Source: Acridotheres tristis (taxonomy: Eukaryota; Chordata; Aves; Passeriformes; Sturnidae). From it: DNA of 64,000 nucleotides. Numbering within the stretch: the first letter of the stretch is position 1; the number at the start of each line of letters is the position of its first letter. Below the pieces are notes generated by a model. That model had not been told where the DNA came from, made no database searches, and worked only from the letters and a program-made list of their open reading frames with translations. The position numbers and the translations under genes are program-made. The stretch covers positions 21,464,143-21,528,142 of the forward strand of contig CM072897.1 in the NCBI GenBank assembly GCA_037013685.1, given 5' to 3'. Shown in pieces: positions 47,557 to 60,260 of the stretch.

Positions 47557-49624
47557 CTGCATGTTTATCCCAGGTGCCAACAACTCCCCAGCTGGTGCCA
47601 AGCTGGCTTGAGAGCATAGGAGAGGTTTCCCCACCTGTAACACCTCAACAGAAAAAGGGAGAAACCAAGAAAAAAGAAGGAATAAAGGAAGATTGCATCT
47701 TAGCCCAAGCTGTCAGTTCTGAATGTCTCTGCTTTGGTCCCCAACTCATAGGCAGCAGCTCTCTGCCCTTTTGTCACACCATGGTCTCATCCACTGTCAG
47801 ACCCTCAAACCCACCTCAGCCTTCACTTCCAATGGAAGAGCCAGCAGCTTTGTGACCCCCAATCTACATCCACAAGTGTCAGCTGGGGCCTGGGGCACGC
47901 AGGGAAAACTCCTCCCAAAGGCCCCAGAAGAAATTCTAGAAAAAGAAGCCGCAATCTCACCAAAATCAGGAACCCTCATCATTCTCTTCAGAGCTGTTCC
48001 AAATCACCCGGATCTGCCCACAGCAGCCCTCTGGCAACATAGAAAAAGCAAAAGCAGAACACAGGCAGACACATTTCAAATGCAGGAGCTGATGAGTTTC
48101 CCTGGTGTAGCCTCCCATGGCTCATCTCCATGGGTCCCACCACAGCTCTGCCCTCATGTCAGGGCCTGCAGCATCCCCACAAGAAGCAGCAGTTTGGGGA
48201 TGTTCAGCAAACCCCTGGGGCTCCTTCACATCAGCTGCTGCAGGGCATGGACAGAGGAGGGCCACAGAGCAAGAGCAACCAGCACCCACAACGGACGAGA
48301 CCACCCCAGGCTGCCCTGCAGCACTCAGGCTGCCAAAAACAGTCAGACTTCTTCAATATCCTCAGGCTCTGCCCAGCTGGGCAATGGTTCTAACTCAGCT
48401 GTGTTTTTCCAGCTGTTCATTTTCCAACAAAGCTTAGCTTTCCCTCCTGTGCAGTGAAACCCGTGCCTCTCTGCTGTGGGGGCTATGGCAGGACCAGGCA
48501 CTGCAGTGGTCCATGGCAATCCATGCCCTCAGCCTCCTTGTTGGCCAGAGATTTGGCCACAAATGGGTGGGACCTAAAGAGGTCAGGGGATGATTTTCTG
48601 CTTGGGGCTGGCAGCAGGGCTGGAAAGGTGTCCCTGCCTGCCTGGACAGGTGTCAGGATGCTGCTCAGAGCCCATAGAGTGACCACACAGGAATGCTGCT
48701 CAGCAGGACCAACCTCCCCTCCACCAGCAGCTTAAAGCAGGAATGCTGCACCAGGAAAGCAGCCTCTTGTCCTGCAGGAGGGACAGTCACCAGGACAACT
48801 GACCCACATCCTCCCCAGAGCAAAAAGCTTGACATCTCTTGTGCTACCCCCAGGCATGCAGAGAAGGCAGGGCACAGATGCCTTATGGACAAATCTCCAT
48901 CCGCATCCAGGAGAACACATTTAAAAGGGCGCTCTGCATTTCATACACGGAGCAAGGAAAATTGCAAATGAGCAGTGAAGGTGGCAAGTACCAGAGGACA
49001 TCAGACAGGCCACACTGTCACTGCTGGCAGGCTGGTGGTGTCGCAGCCAGGCAGAGATGGGGGCTGCCAGCAGAGCAGCCAGAGCTGTGAACGCTCATGG
49101 ATGAATGCTCTTGGAACAGCACGAGCAGCCCCACGGGGCTCAGGAATAAGATGAAGTGATAACAGGGCAGCTCTGGCACTTGGAGCAGCTTTCCTGCTCC
49201 AGGCACTCAGCCCAGAGCACGGGAGAGGTGGTGTCTGAGCCAGGTGTCACCCGTGGGGCACATGTGCAACACTGGGTGCCACTGCCTGGGAGACTGGTCA
49301 CGGCTGAATCCACCTGAACCACCCGAGACATAGGCAGTGAGTCCAGCCCTGGAGCAGAAGGGTCAGAACTCCTGTGGCCCTGGATTTAGGTGCTTGCATC
49401 CCAAGAGCCCAGCCATGGGAGCACGGAGAGGTGCTCAGAACTAAGGCCTTTTCAAGGCACCAAGACACAAATACAAATAGATAACATGAAAATTAAACAT
49501 AAATAAATAAAGATGCAAAGCATCTTTTTCATCCACAGAAAAGCCTCATGCAGAACTACAGCTACAGGAGCCAAGCTGTGCAATCCAAGCTTAATGACCC
49601 TCCCTCCAGCCTTGGTGATCAGTG
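47557..49624. other. Intergenic stretch
   Basis: A 244-codon plus-strand frame starting at 47723 has no splice or domain support. No repeat is recognised. Confidence 0.4.
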
Positions 49625-49784
49625 ATATCCAGGCTCCCCAGGGAATGGTCACAGCCCCAAAGCTGCTGGAGCCTAGGAATGCACAGGGTGGGATTGTTTG
49701 GGTGTCTGTGCAGGGCCAGGAGCTGGACTGGATGATCCTCGTGGATTTATTCCCACTCTGGACATTCCATGATTCTATGATAAG
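49625..49784 (+). mobile_element. CR1-family LINE 3' fragment
   Basis: CCAGGCTCCCCAGGGAATGG through CTGGATGATCCTCGTGGATT, ending CATGATTCTATGAT. Same subfamily as 41712 and 42790. Confidence 0.88.
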
Positions 49785-52700
49785 TTTGAAGATGTCCCAG
49801 CCATCCTCAGGCCCCTTTTTCTTTGGGAAGCTGCATCCCCTGTTGAACTCTGTCTGATTTGCAGATGTGTCTTTGTTACCTGCCCACTATTTGCAGAGGA
49901 AGACATCAGCTTAAGGTGCCTCCCAGGCACCAGCTTTGAGTCTTTGATTTACTCTTTCATGGGTCACTGTCTCTGTAAATGTCTATCAGAGGCAATTGCC
50001 AGCACAGTCAACAGCTGCACCCGTGGTTGAGCACAAAAAATGAATAAGGCTTTCCTCCTAGATTAGTCCTGCCTCACAGAGAAGGCTGTCAGGGCAGAAA
50101 GCAGGGGACAGGAAGGAAGAAAAGGTCAGAGCATGCAGCAAATGCAACATAAAAGTCAAAACAGCACAAGTAGGATGGGACAGCATGTGCTGGGCTAGCA
50201 GAGCTCTCTCTTCCCTGCCCAGAAGCAGGACAGGCAGCATCAGGCTCAGCAAAATGTCACCTGATTTCCAAAAGGCATTTTATAAAAAAAGCCACCAAAA
50301 ATGACAGTCAGCAACCCTGAAACTCATAAGAAATTGGGGCAAGCAAGGATTTTGGAGGATAGAAAGAAAAGAAATCAGAAGCAGAAGCAACCTGCTGGGA
50401 CAGAGTTTTTGGTAGCAGCCCTGCAACAGCACATCCCAAATCCTACAGTTTATCTCACATTGTTCCAGCCAATGTGACCTAAGTACACTCAACACAGAGA
50501 GGATCCTGCTCCCCTGGCACACAGTGGATATGGCATTACAGAAAAGGACAGGGAGAAAATAGGGCAGCAACGAGGCCCTTTGCCACCCCAGGTCCCTTCC
50601 AAAGGCTCCAACTGCAGCAGCTCCAGCTACTCCGAAGGGGAAAGGCTCTTGGGTAACATCAGGGCAGTGCAAGAGCTCCACAGCAAAGGCAGGGAGCATG
50701 ACTGTTCTCCCTTAGCAGCTGGCTGCATTAAAGATTTAATGCAATGGGTCCCCTTGGAAAAAATTATACAGGCTATTAAGAAAGATGCGCCTCTCTCTCA
50801 TCTGATGAAATCCAGCAAACATTGCAGCTCTCCAGGCACCCAAGCGGCTCTGCAGAGCAAAGGAAAAGCTGCAGTTGCTCTCGTGAGCCCTTTCTGGAGG
50901 CAGGAACCAATGGGTAAAGCAGCAGCTCCATTAGCAGTAAAGCAAATGTGCAGACACAGCCGTGCTGTGCCTGCAGAGAGCGAGGCAGACCTTGATTCCA
51001 ATGAAGAAGCAAAGGAATGCTGAGCTGCAATCACTCACTGATTCCCACTGGAATCCAGGGGCTCCCGAGGCTGCAGGAGCAGGACAAACAGCCCCAGGCC
51101 AGGGGCAGCAGGGAGCTTCAACACCTCACAGGGCCTTCCTTCCCAGAGAAGAGTGAGTGACACGGCCAACCCCCCTTGAGAGTGGCACTTTGGGAACCCA
51201 AAGCACTTGGTGGTGCTCACCCTGATAGGCAGGCAGGCAGGAATTAACCCCAGCTCCCTGCCCTGAGCTGATCAGACAGAGGAGCACGGGCTGTCACAGC
51301 ATCAGGAACATCACACGCTAAAGAATCTCATGGGGAGATAACCCAGTTTAGTACAGCATCACTGAGGGTGTAGCAAGTGCCACTTCCTAAGCAGCACAGA
51401 CTACATTAAATTGGACACTGACATCCCCTCAGTGCTCAGCACCTTCACAATGGAGCCTGAGCAGTAAAACATTGGACTTATCCAGAGGACTAAACGCAGG
51501 GGAAGAGTTCACACAGCAGAGCTCCCATTGACATCCACAGAGTCCTTCTGCACAGCAAAGCCATCCACCCGGCTCCTGCACAGCATTTTCCCAGGGAACC
51601 AGAGCTGACACCCTGGGCTCACTCACAGACGCACAGAGCACTTCCAGGTCCTGAGTGTGAGTTTCTAGGTCCAGCACCTGCACATCTCACACTCTTTCCT
51701 GCTCTGTAGGCTTACAGCTGCCAATTCCCACTCCTTTCCAAGGGAACCTGTTGGCTTGGATGCTGTGCCAGGCTCCACTGCAGAGGTGCAGGTGCTTTCA
51801 CAAGCACAGAATGTCTGGAGGAGGGTTACACTCGTGGCTACCACTCCTCTGCAGTGCACCTCTAGTGCAGTTTGCTTCCCACATGTTGCACACACCTGGA
51901 GACAGGTGCCTGAAGCAATGGCCCCCACCACCTTCACTGCTGTAGTGCTTTGCTCCTTGGAAAGGCCATTCCACAGTCCAAGCCTGGCTCTGGAAACATC
52001 CCAGGCAGCCAAGCCCTGTGGTGTCGCTCCCCATGCCACAGGGCTGGGCTCAGTTCCATAAACACAGCCTGTCCTTCACTCACTCCCCAGCACTGTCCTC
52101 ATCCCCCAGGTCCTCCCAGCTTCCCATAACAAGGTGAAGCTGAGCCACTCAGGTCCTCTCCCAACCCTTCCCCCCTCCCTTTAAACCCCTCATGGTTCAG
52201 GAGCTTGTGTGAAACCTCCTTCAGGACCTGGATGAAGGTGGACCTACAGAAGGTAATAACAGCTAAAATTCAATTGCTCTGATCCAAGCAAGGATGCCCA
52301 CAGATTTCTAAACTCCAATGGGGAGAGAAGTTGGAAAAATTGGAAAATAGATGCCAGCAGACCACCCGAAATGACAGCTTGGTGTGAAATGACAACTCCT
52401 GCCATCGGTGTGGGAGGCACTGCAGGGCACTGCCCTGGGCTGGCCCTTTGGGGTGACAGCAGCTCCTTACCCATGTCCCCCAGCACCCACAAAGCTCACG
52501 GGGCTGCTGCAGGCAGAGCACTCATCACCTCCACGTTTTTCTGCTATGAGCACCAGCATGGACCCAGCAGAGAAACCCCTTCCCCAAAGCCACGGTGCTG
52601 CCCATGCACCTCAGGAAAGCTGCTGGGTTTGGGGAGAGCCTCAGTAGCCAGTGAGTGCAGCCCCAGGAGCTGCAGGCCCTGTTTGTCAGCTAAACCTGTC

Positions 52701-52797
52701 AGCTTTGAGCATTTGTGCTTCTGGCAGCTCCCTGTGGCCAAGCACAGAGCACAAACACATCCCACTGCTCAGCTGGTGAGCAGCTATTTGCAGGTTA
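49785..52797. other. Intergenic stretch downstream of gene B
   Basis: No repeat family is recognised. Near 51220 a CCTGCCTGCCTGCC tract resembles a minus-strand acceptor. At 52459-52494 an interval of 36 bases has good minus-strand splice borders but lies beyond the proposed gene B polyadenylation site. Confidence 0.4.
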
Positions 52798-53030
52798 TTA
52801 ATAAATCATTTACTGTTTATTGCAATCATTCTGCCAAAACACAAACAAAAAAGCATTGCAGTCACTACCAGCAAAGCTGCCTGTTCACACAGGTCAGGGA
52901 AACAGACGTTTTGGGTACTGGCCTCTGAGAAGGGGCTTTACAGAACCCTGGGTGGCCCAGGCTCCTCCAGCTGTGACAGCTGTGCCTGTATGATGGTGTT
53001 CAGGACAAACTTTGTCTCCTGCCAAAGCCC
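52798..53030 (-). CDS. Gene B, probable last exon (coding part 52938-53030, then 3'UTR)
   Basis: A terminal minus-strand exon. A strong acceptor, GCTGTCTGTTCCTCTGCACAG, precedes 53030. In phase 0 it reads GLWQETKFVLNTIIQAQLSQ then LEEPGPPRVL and stops at TAA (52940-52938). A short 3'UTR of about 120 bases follows, with AATAAA at 52821-52816 and a GT-rich patch beyond it (GGGATGTGTTTGTGCTCTG), as expected of a polyadenylation site. The phase fits the 45-base exon upstream. The frame two bases in is also open for 44 codons, so a different phase cannot be excluded. The protein family is not recognised. Confidence 0.45.
52816..52821 (-). terminator. AATAAA polyadenylation signal of gene B
   Basis: Minus-strand AATAAA (plus strand TTTATT) lies about 117 bases after the proposed stop codon. 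GT-rich DNA follows on the minus strand. Cleavage would fall near 52795-52805. Confidence 0.4.
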
Positions 53031-53308
53031 CTGTGCAGAGGAACAGACAGCAATAGAATCACTCCCTGCAGAAGCTCTCCTGAGGAGCTCGTTTTCTCTC
53101 TGGACACTCTTTGGCAGGGCTGCAGGGAGCCCAGCAGGGCTGTGGGTCTCTCCCGAACCTTCCCACAACTGCAGGAAAGGACCTAGCCCCCGAGTCAGCC
53201 CCAGCACTGCACATAGGTCCAAGGGCTGCTGACAGCCTCTTCACCCAGCTTCCCAAAAACACCATGGAAAAAGCACAGAAAGGAAAGAAACTGCTAACCT
53301 GCCCTTAC

Positions 53309-53353
53309 TTTGCTGTTTAACAGGGAATCTGCTTTCATCAGCACATCAAGAGC
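53309..53353 (-). CDS. Gene B, probable penultimate exon (45 bases)
   Basis: Minus-strand interval with acceptor TTCCTTGATCTCCACAG before 53353 and donor AGCAAA followed by GTAAGG after 53309. Exactly 15 codons in phase 0 read ALDVLMKADSLLNSK, an amphipathic helix-like sequence. The same frame is closed by a TGA just upstream of the acceptor, as expected for intron DNA. The intron to the last exon is 277 bases. Upstream exons were not found; a minus-strand candidate ending at about 54995 (residues GEVIYVPMVCE) has a weak acceptor. Evidence is splice grammar only. Confidence 0.4.
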
Positions 53354-56300
53354 CTGTGGAGATCAAGGAAATGCATTCCTCCATACACTCTCCAGGGCAT
53401 GGAGCTATTTGCAACCTGAAAAACAGCTGCTGTCACTGCACATCTGAGCAATGATCCTGAGCACAACAACGTGGCTTTAAAGGAACAAGTACTAACCATA
53501 CTGCAGCTTGTTGCATGCTCCCTCCAAAGTGGCTCTGGATAGACTGGAAAGTGATTTGACTGGAAAGTGATTTGCAGGCATGCTGCAGTAAGGACCAACA
53601 CCACCTCACCCACAGAGAGAAGGCACAAGGATCCCCCAAACCCCAGCACTACCACTAGATCTCTGCAGACCTGCTGCTGGCAGCCCCTCTCCAGGAGACT
53701 CCAAGATCCCTCTGGTCAAGGCTCATTGTGAAAGCCCTGGCCAAGGTGGAGGTGCCCACCCAAACTGGGACGCTGAGACAGGGCTTTGGGGACATCCATC
53801 ACAGGGACTTCCAGGGAGGAGGAACAGCAGCACGAGCTGAAATTGTGCCACTGAAGACCAGAATTAGGTTTTCTGCTTAAACAGAGTGAAAACAAATAAA
53901 AGGACCAGAGCAACACACAACTACATCATGATGTGCTCCCCAATAGGCACAGGCACAGTGGATATGCCCTTGGGACACCTGGGGACAGACCAGCACCTGT
54001 CCTCAAGCCAGGAACCCTGAGCAGGTTGGCCAAGAGTGTTAGGAGTAGACATTACCCTCCCTCCCCATACTCTCTGAATAATTAATCCTCCAGAAATTAG
54101 TCAAGTCTTTAACTAAGCCAGCTCAGCAAATGTAGTAAGGAATTTCTAGGTCAGAACTACAAGTGCTGGGGAGGAGAAAAAAAAGGGAAAAGAGCCTTAG
54201 TGCTCTGTCTCCTGCTCATTCCCAAGGGATTAGCACCCTGCTCTGCCTCTCCCTACGAGAGCCAGCACCTCGTAGCAAGAGCTTAGATGGGAATTGCACC
54301 ATGTCATCCTGACATCTCTGACACCTCAGCTGCCTCTGACACCACCAAAGAGCACATTTCTGTGCAGAGCATCTCTCTCCATCTCATACAGCTCATTCCC
54401 AGCGCCGAGAGGGAAGCACCCCATGACAATTATATTTGTTACATCCCTCCCGCTCCCAATGCCTTTGATGTCTTAACCACCATCTTCTGCAGAGGCGTTT
54501 TTCCCTCTCCCAGAGCTGTAACCCAGGCATGGAGCTCGCAGCAGAAGCTCCAAGAGCACCAGATTTCACAGCACCAGAGAAAGAGCAGCCTCTGTGGTAC
54601 CATCCATCCCCGTGCACAGCAGCACAAAGGGCAGGAGGTGACCAGGCACATGGGACAGCAGCAACTCCCACAGGGAATAGGGGACAGATGCTCCTTCAGC
54701 AGGAGCTGTATCCAGTGCTCCAACAGCATGAGGTCTGTCCTCAGAAGACAACCCTTGTGAAAATGAAGAAGTAATTCTTCACAAAGAGGGAACTTCCATG
54801 AGACAGATGCAGATATTTGGCCACCCAAAAGAGTCTGGTGCTGAGGGAAGAGCACACAGAGGTACATGAAAGAAGGCAATGGGATTGAGACAGGGTAGAG
54901 GGCTGAGCACAGGTGAGGGATTCCAGCAGTGCATCCCAGTCCCACAAGTACCAGAGCCATAAGAGCAGCAGTGCCCTGCTGCCCTCCTGTGCCCCTACCT
55001 CACACACCATGGGGACATAAATCACTTCTCCCCTGGGGACCCACGCTGCAGCAGCTCCAGTCTCCTGCTACTCCCTCCTCTCCTCCCACCTTCATCTAGA
55101 AAGCTGCATGGGGGATCAGAGACAGGGGTAGTGCTTGCAGTTTCCCACTTCTCAAGGAAAGAGCTCACCCTGAAATTCCACTGTGGGAGCATGGAAGAGG
55201 GGACAGAGGGTTCTAGTCACAGCTGCCAGACCCCCCAGACCATCCCCATGCAGACAGGAAACACAGAGGGATCAGAGTCCTGCCAGGAGCCTGGGGTGGA
55301 GGGACCCATAGAAACCTGCTCCCACCCTTGCTCAGGCATTAAAACAACCCTGACCACCATTCCTACAACCTCTGAGCAGCCAAGGAGGTGTTCACAGGCA
55401 GATCCAAAGAAGAAGGGTGGCAGAAACCAGCCAAGGGACACAGCCACGTGCTGCTTTGTGCCACCTCTTCTTGCAGCAGCCATAAAGACCACGTTGCCTG
55501 CAGGTAGCTCCTCCCAAGCTCTCCCTGACCACATCCCTGCTGGTCTCTTCCTTCAGGTTGACCTGAAGGACGCTGCAGTCCAACTGTTCTCCAGTTGCAC
55601 TTGGAGAACATACAGCACACGTGCCCCAAGGCCCTGTGCGGACCCACATTCGCCAAGCCCCAGTCCCAGCTCCGGCACCATTGTCCCTGCACTAGTCACA
55701 GGATGGTTTTTCCACTTTCTCCTTCCGTAGCCTAAGACAGATATGGACAAAAGGAGAGCAGAGGAGAGCAGGGAGTCAGGGAGCAACAGTGCAGAGGGTT
55801 GGTCCCTACACCTGGTGGGCTACACACTTTCCAAGGGCTCCATCCCTCTGTCCTGTGGTAGGAGCACTAAAGCCCTACTGGAAGGGGGGTATTCCACACC
55901 CCCCTTCTCTCACTCACATGGCAGCAGTGCAGATGGCAAAGGCTGAGGTTAGTGCAGCTCCATCTGAGGAGGACCACGTGCTCTTGGGATGAATCCTCCT
56001 CCCTGCTCAGGGGGGCTGGGCAGCCAGAGCACAGGTCCCTGCAGGAGCAAGGGGACCATGGGGACAGCTGGGGTCAGCACAGCAGCTCTTTGCCCCAGGC
56101 AGGTGCAAGGGGGCACGGCCAGCACCCCCTGCCTGTGCCCCCAAGGGAGGAGGGGTGGCCACAGACAATGTCAGCATTGAGCAGCCACTCGCCCCAGCCC
56201 ATCTGCAGCTCCGGGAGCCCAGGGCACACAAAGCCAACGCTGGGCCACGGCGAGCCCTGCCAAGGCAGGAACACAGACCCGCCTTTGTGTCTGCAAAGGC

Positions 56301-56552
56301 AAAGTTAGCTTTGGGGAAAAGATGAGGGAGAGCTCCACCACTAGAGCCTGTGCTTTGGCTGCTTTTCATCTGAAGGTGGTGACCCACGTGCAGACAGCAG
56401 CAGAAGTGTCCAACATTCCCCTTCTCCTGCCTGCCCCACTCGTGAGACCAGGTAGGGGGACCACCACAGGTACCCCCTGTGCAAGGACCTGGAGCACACA
56501 GAGGGGCCATGAGAGCACTCTCATATCAACAGACCAAGACAAGAGGGGTTTC
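53354..56552. other. Probable gene B intron or intergenic DNA
   Basis: No repeat family is recognised. On the plus strand, good acceptor-like tracts occur at 55445-55475 and 55537-55557 (TCTTGCAG and TTCCTTCAG), but the short frames after them give no recognisable protein. Confidence 0.4.
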
Positions 56553-56900
56553 AAAGAATCACAGAATAGTTTGGGTTTGAGCTGGGAAGGACCTTAAAGC
56601 CCATCCCATTCCACCCCTGCTATAGGCAGGGACACCTTCCACTACCCCAGGTTGCTCCAAGCCCTGTCCAACCTGGACTGGAACACCTCCAGGGGCAGCC
56701 ACAGCTTCTCTGGGGACCCTGTGCCAGGGCCTCCCCACCCTCACAGCCAAGAATTTTTTTCCCCAATATCCCATCTCTCCCTGCCCTCTGGCAGTTTGAA
56801 GCCATTCCCTTTGTTCCATCACTCCAGGCCCTCGTCCCAAGCCCCTCTCTATCTCTCTTGCAGCCCTTCCTCTTGCATGGTTTGACACACCTCAGCTTAA
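56553..56900 (-). mobile_element. CR1 LINE copy
   Basis: The tail is at the left (AAGAATCACAGAATAGTTTG), followed by AGGTTGCTCCAAGCCCTGTC, GCCACAGCTTCTCTGGGGAC and CCTCACAGCCAAGAATTTTT. Confidence 0.88.
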
Positions 56901-58321
56901 ATCCCTTGATCATCCCTGCTTTTCTTTTGCCCCCAGACCGGCAGAGAGCCAGGGGCTCCAAAGAGTTCCTTCAGGGGACCAAACCAAGCCTGTGCTCCTA
57001 CCCTTGGACCCGGCCCATCCCATCCCTTCCCAGCACTTGCACCAGCAATGATTTCCATATGCAGAAAAACAAATCCCCAAGGACAACAGGTTTTATCCCA
57101 GTCCCTTCATTTCCCAGCTCTGGGATGAGAGCTGCTCTGCTGCCTGCAGGGAGTCAGTGCCCATCCTCACTGCTGCCCATGTCACACAAGAGCACAGGCA
57201 CTGCCTTTCCCCCCACACTGCATGCACAGCTCAGCAAGAGTGCCCAATTCATTCACTCACTGCCATGCTGATGGTCATTTATTAATGACATAGCCCCACT
57301 CGTTAGCCTGCATCCTGGGGTGTTAACAGAGGTGATGGGCCCTGCTCAGAAGCCAAGGCACCAGGACAAACTGCTGGGGAAAGAGAAACCCTGCTCCCAG
57401 GAGTGGGAATTAGTGAGGATCAGTCACACTGCAGGGGGAAAAAGCCCAGCACCATGTAACCAGGGTGTCCTGGGCCAGCCTGCCACTGCAGAGAGCATGG
57501 AGATGGGAAGGAAAAGGGCTAAATGGGAGGAGGCCTCACTGCTGTGGGCTGAAGGGGTTGCTGCCCCAGGGGGACAGCTGATGCACAGGGAGCCTGGGGC
57601 AGTGGGAGCCACAGCCCCTCTGGCAGCACTGCCCCTCTCATGGCACCGTGCAGGCTCCCCTGAGGGAACGCTCACTGGGATTTTGTTAACAAAAACCAGG
57701 GAGTACAGGGAAGTGCCAAAAGCTGTCAGGACAGAAACCTTTAGCATCAAATTTCCCTCCATTAGGGATAATAGAGGAAAATCTCATCCACTAAAAAGAG
57801 GCCTCTCCATGCTTTTTGTGCACAACCCTGCTCCAATTTCCTCTGCTGCAGCTCATGACACCTGTGCTTTTAGCCCCCAAACCCTGACATGCCTGTCACT
57901 CACTGTCTGTTGCACATTCACCCTGTCACAGACAGAAAAAAAGTTGCCAGCTTTCAGCATCACTGAATTCAGATAAATCTGAGCCTGGCTTCAGTCTCCA
58001 CGATGGAACTGCTGGTGGTCCAGCATTTACATTCAAAGCAAATCTGTGGGGAGTTAAAAACACAACAGAGACCATGATGTGCAAATCATTATTTTGCTTC
58101 ACTAGAACTGGACACTGATGCAAAAGGAACATTTGAATCAAATCCTTAGTCATACCTGCTAATTCAGGGCTCCTGCTCTCAGTCTGCCAGGACTGAAATT
58201 GGATTAATGCGCACAACCAAGTGAACTGCTTCCCTTGCTCCGGGCCCAGCCGGGGCTGCCAAAGCAGCAGAAAGCATCTCCCAAAAATTATTTATCCTCA
58301 GAAAATCTTACAAACTCCAGG
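56901..58321. other. Intergenic or intronic stretch
   Basis: A minus-strand AATAAA near 57275 has no supporting last exon. A 218-codon plus-strand frame from 57320 shows no domain. No repeat is recognised. Confidence 0.4.
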
Positions 58322-58392
58322 CCATGATGTCCCTGTCCATTTCAAGGGGGTGGAATGAGATGATCTTTAGGGTCTCTTCCGTGATTCTGTGA
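58322..58392 (+). mobile_element. Short CR1 LINE 3' remnant
   Basis: GGGGTGGAATGAGATGATCT then TTAGGGTCTCTTCCGTGATTCTG without the usual AACCCAAACC block. It keeps only the last 70 bases. Confidence 0.75.
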
Positions 58393-59237
58393 CAACTGAC
58401 AGGTGGAACCCTGGAAAACCCTGTTTCAGCCAGAATTACTTTTCTGGTTGTAAATTGGAGACTGCAACCTCAGCCAAGTAGTTATGGATCAAAACACTGT
58501 GTCTGACATGGAGAAAGGTGTCAGGGAAATTTTGTTGCAACACAGCAAATGGGGTTTGACCTTAAGCACTGGACAAATCTTCCAGTTCATCACCCAATGT
58601 TAAGAAACACCCGGACAAATTAGAGATTGGAAAACTGAGGCTGCAGAGCAGCTCTGATTTACCTTAAACTGATCCACAAAAGAAAACATCCCATCTGCCC
58701 CTCCTGGTCACCCTCACCACACAGCAGCCCCATCAGCACCATCCCGAGTGCAGGGCAGGGGTAGGCAGCTAATTGCAATTGGTAATTGCAAAACTGATTT
58801 CCCCTCTCACTTTGTGAGCATCTCTCAGCCAAGGGATGCTGGTGCCTGGTTTGAATGGAAAGCTGAAACAAAGCTGAGGCTTCCTTGGGCTCCCGAAGTA
58901 CAGGGGAAGCATCAAATTTTTGACAAAAAGTCTGGAAGAACACTTCTGCATACTCAAGTGATGCAGATGGCAGAGAATTTAAAAGCCAAGATGGAGACAA
59001 AAAGAATGCAGCAAGCGGGATGAGTGTAACTGCCAAGGCCATGAAGGGCATCCTGACCACAGCCAAAGGGCAGCTTGGCCATCACTTCTCTCCCCAGTGC
59101 CTCTGCTCTTCCACCTGGGCTGCTCCTGCAGGCAGGGAGGGAGGTTTGCTGGAGGCAGAGGACAACACCAAAGGGAATTGGGCGCTCTGTGACAGTCCCA
59201 CACAGACAGACACACCAGGCCTGTGCTGCTGAGGAGT
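58393..59237. other. Intergenic or intronic stretch
   Basis: A 135-codon minus-strand frame (58659-59066) ends near a possible donor (TTTAAG then GTAAAT) but lacks an acceptor. Nothing else is seen. Confidence 0.4.
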
Positions 59238-59790
59238 AAAATCACAGAATCATGGAATATCTCGAATCAAAAGGCACCCACAATGATCAATTTCTGCACA
59301 GACACCCCAAAAATCCCACACTGAGCATCCTTGGGAACACTGCCCAAACACTCCTGGAGCTCTGGCAGCCTCGGGGCCGTGCCCATTCCCTGGGGAGCCT
59401 GGGCAGTGCCCAGCACCCTCTGGGGAAGAACCTTTCCTGATATCCGACCTAAACCTCCCCTGGCACAGCTCCTTCTGTTTCCTGTCCCTGTCCCAGGGAG
59501 CAGAGATTGGAGCTGCCCCTCTGGAGGAGCTGCAGCCCAGGTGAGCTCTGTGCTCCATCTCCTCTTCTCCAGCTGAACAAACCAAGTGCTCTCAGCTGCT
59601 GCTCCTATGGCTTCCCCTCCAAACCCTTCCCCATACTGTGTCCCTCCCTTGGACACTCTCTAATATTTTTAGATCCTTCTGATATTGTGGTGCCCCAAAG
59701 TGCTCCCAGCACTCGAGGTGAGGCTGCCCCAGTCAGGGACAATCCCCTCCCTCCCTCAGCAATGCTGGGCCGATGCACTCCAGGACATGG
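59238..59790 (-). mobile_element. CR1-family LINE copy (inverted relative of 41712-42078)
   Basis: The tail is at the left (AATCACAGAATCATGGAATA). The copy extends through CCTGGGGAGCCTGGGCAGTG, CCTGATATCCGACCTAAACC and CACTCTCTAATATTTTTAG, ending near TCCCTCAGCAATGCTGGGCC. It is longer on the 5' side than its plus-strand relative. Confidence 0.88.
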
Positions 59791-60044
59791 CTGTCCCTCC
59801 TGCCTGCTAGGGCACACTGTCACTCATAGTCAACTTGCCCGTGACCAGAAGCCTCAGGCCCTGAAGCAAGGAAGGAAGGTGGGGAAGAGCCAAAGCAGCT
59901 GGAGATGTTCCTCAAATGGTGGCAGTCACAAGAACCAGCTTCACCTGGTGCTTCAGGAATGAAGATCATGGTATGGCTGAGGGTAGTGGGGGCCTCTGGA
60001 GATTCCCCCAGCCCAGACCCTTCCCAGCAGGGCCAGCTACAGTG

Positions 60045-60260
60045 CTCAGGACAGCTTCTCCTTGAGTTTTGAATATCTCCAAGGCTGAAGATTCCACAAC
60101 CTCTCTGGGGCTAGCCCAGTAAAACATTTTTTGGTGTTTTAAGTGTAATTCTTGTGCTTTAGTTTGTGCTCTCTACCCCTGTCCTGGCACCAGCACCAAA
60201 GATGAGCCCACTGAGGGCAAACCCCTTCATAATGATAACTGAGCTGGGCAGGGCTCACTG
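60045..60260 (-). mobile_element. Old CR1-family fragment
   Basis: TCCTTGAGTTTTGAATATCT, GATTCCACAACCTCTCTGGG and GTGCTTTAGTTTGTGCTCTC are recognisable CR1 phrases read in reverse. No tail is visible. The copy is diverged and its edges are uncertain. Confidence 0.65.

Noticed and set aside
50580..51023. 147-codon plus-strand frame with protein-like parts (VPLEKIIQAIKKDAPLSHLM)
   Set aside because: No splice borders, domain or neighbouring retroviral sequence supports it. Such frames are common by chance here.
52459..52494. 36-base minus-strand exon-like interval (12 codons)
   Set aside because: It lies beyond the proposed polyadenylation site of gene B and connects to nothing else.
54996..55030. 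Candidate upstream exon of gene B reading GEVIYVPMVCE
   Set aside because: The donor is fair and the phase fits, but the acceptor is weak (GTGGGTCCCCAG). The interval is too short to trust.
55131..55730. 200-codon plus-strand frame with two acceptor-like tracts
   Set aside because: Pyrimidine-rich acceptor look-alikes are frequent in this DNA. Matching donors and recognisable protein are missing.
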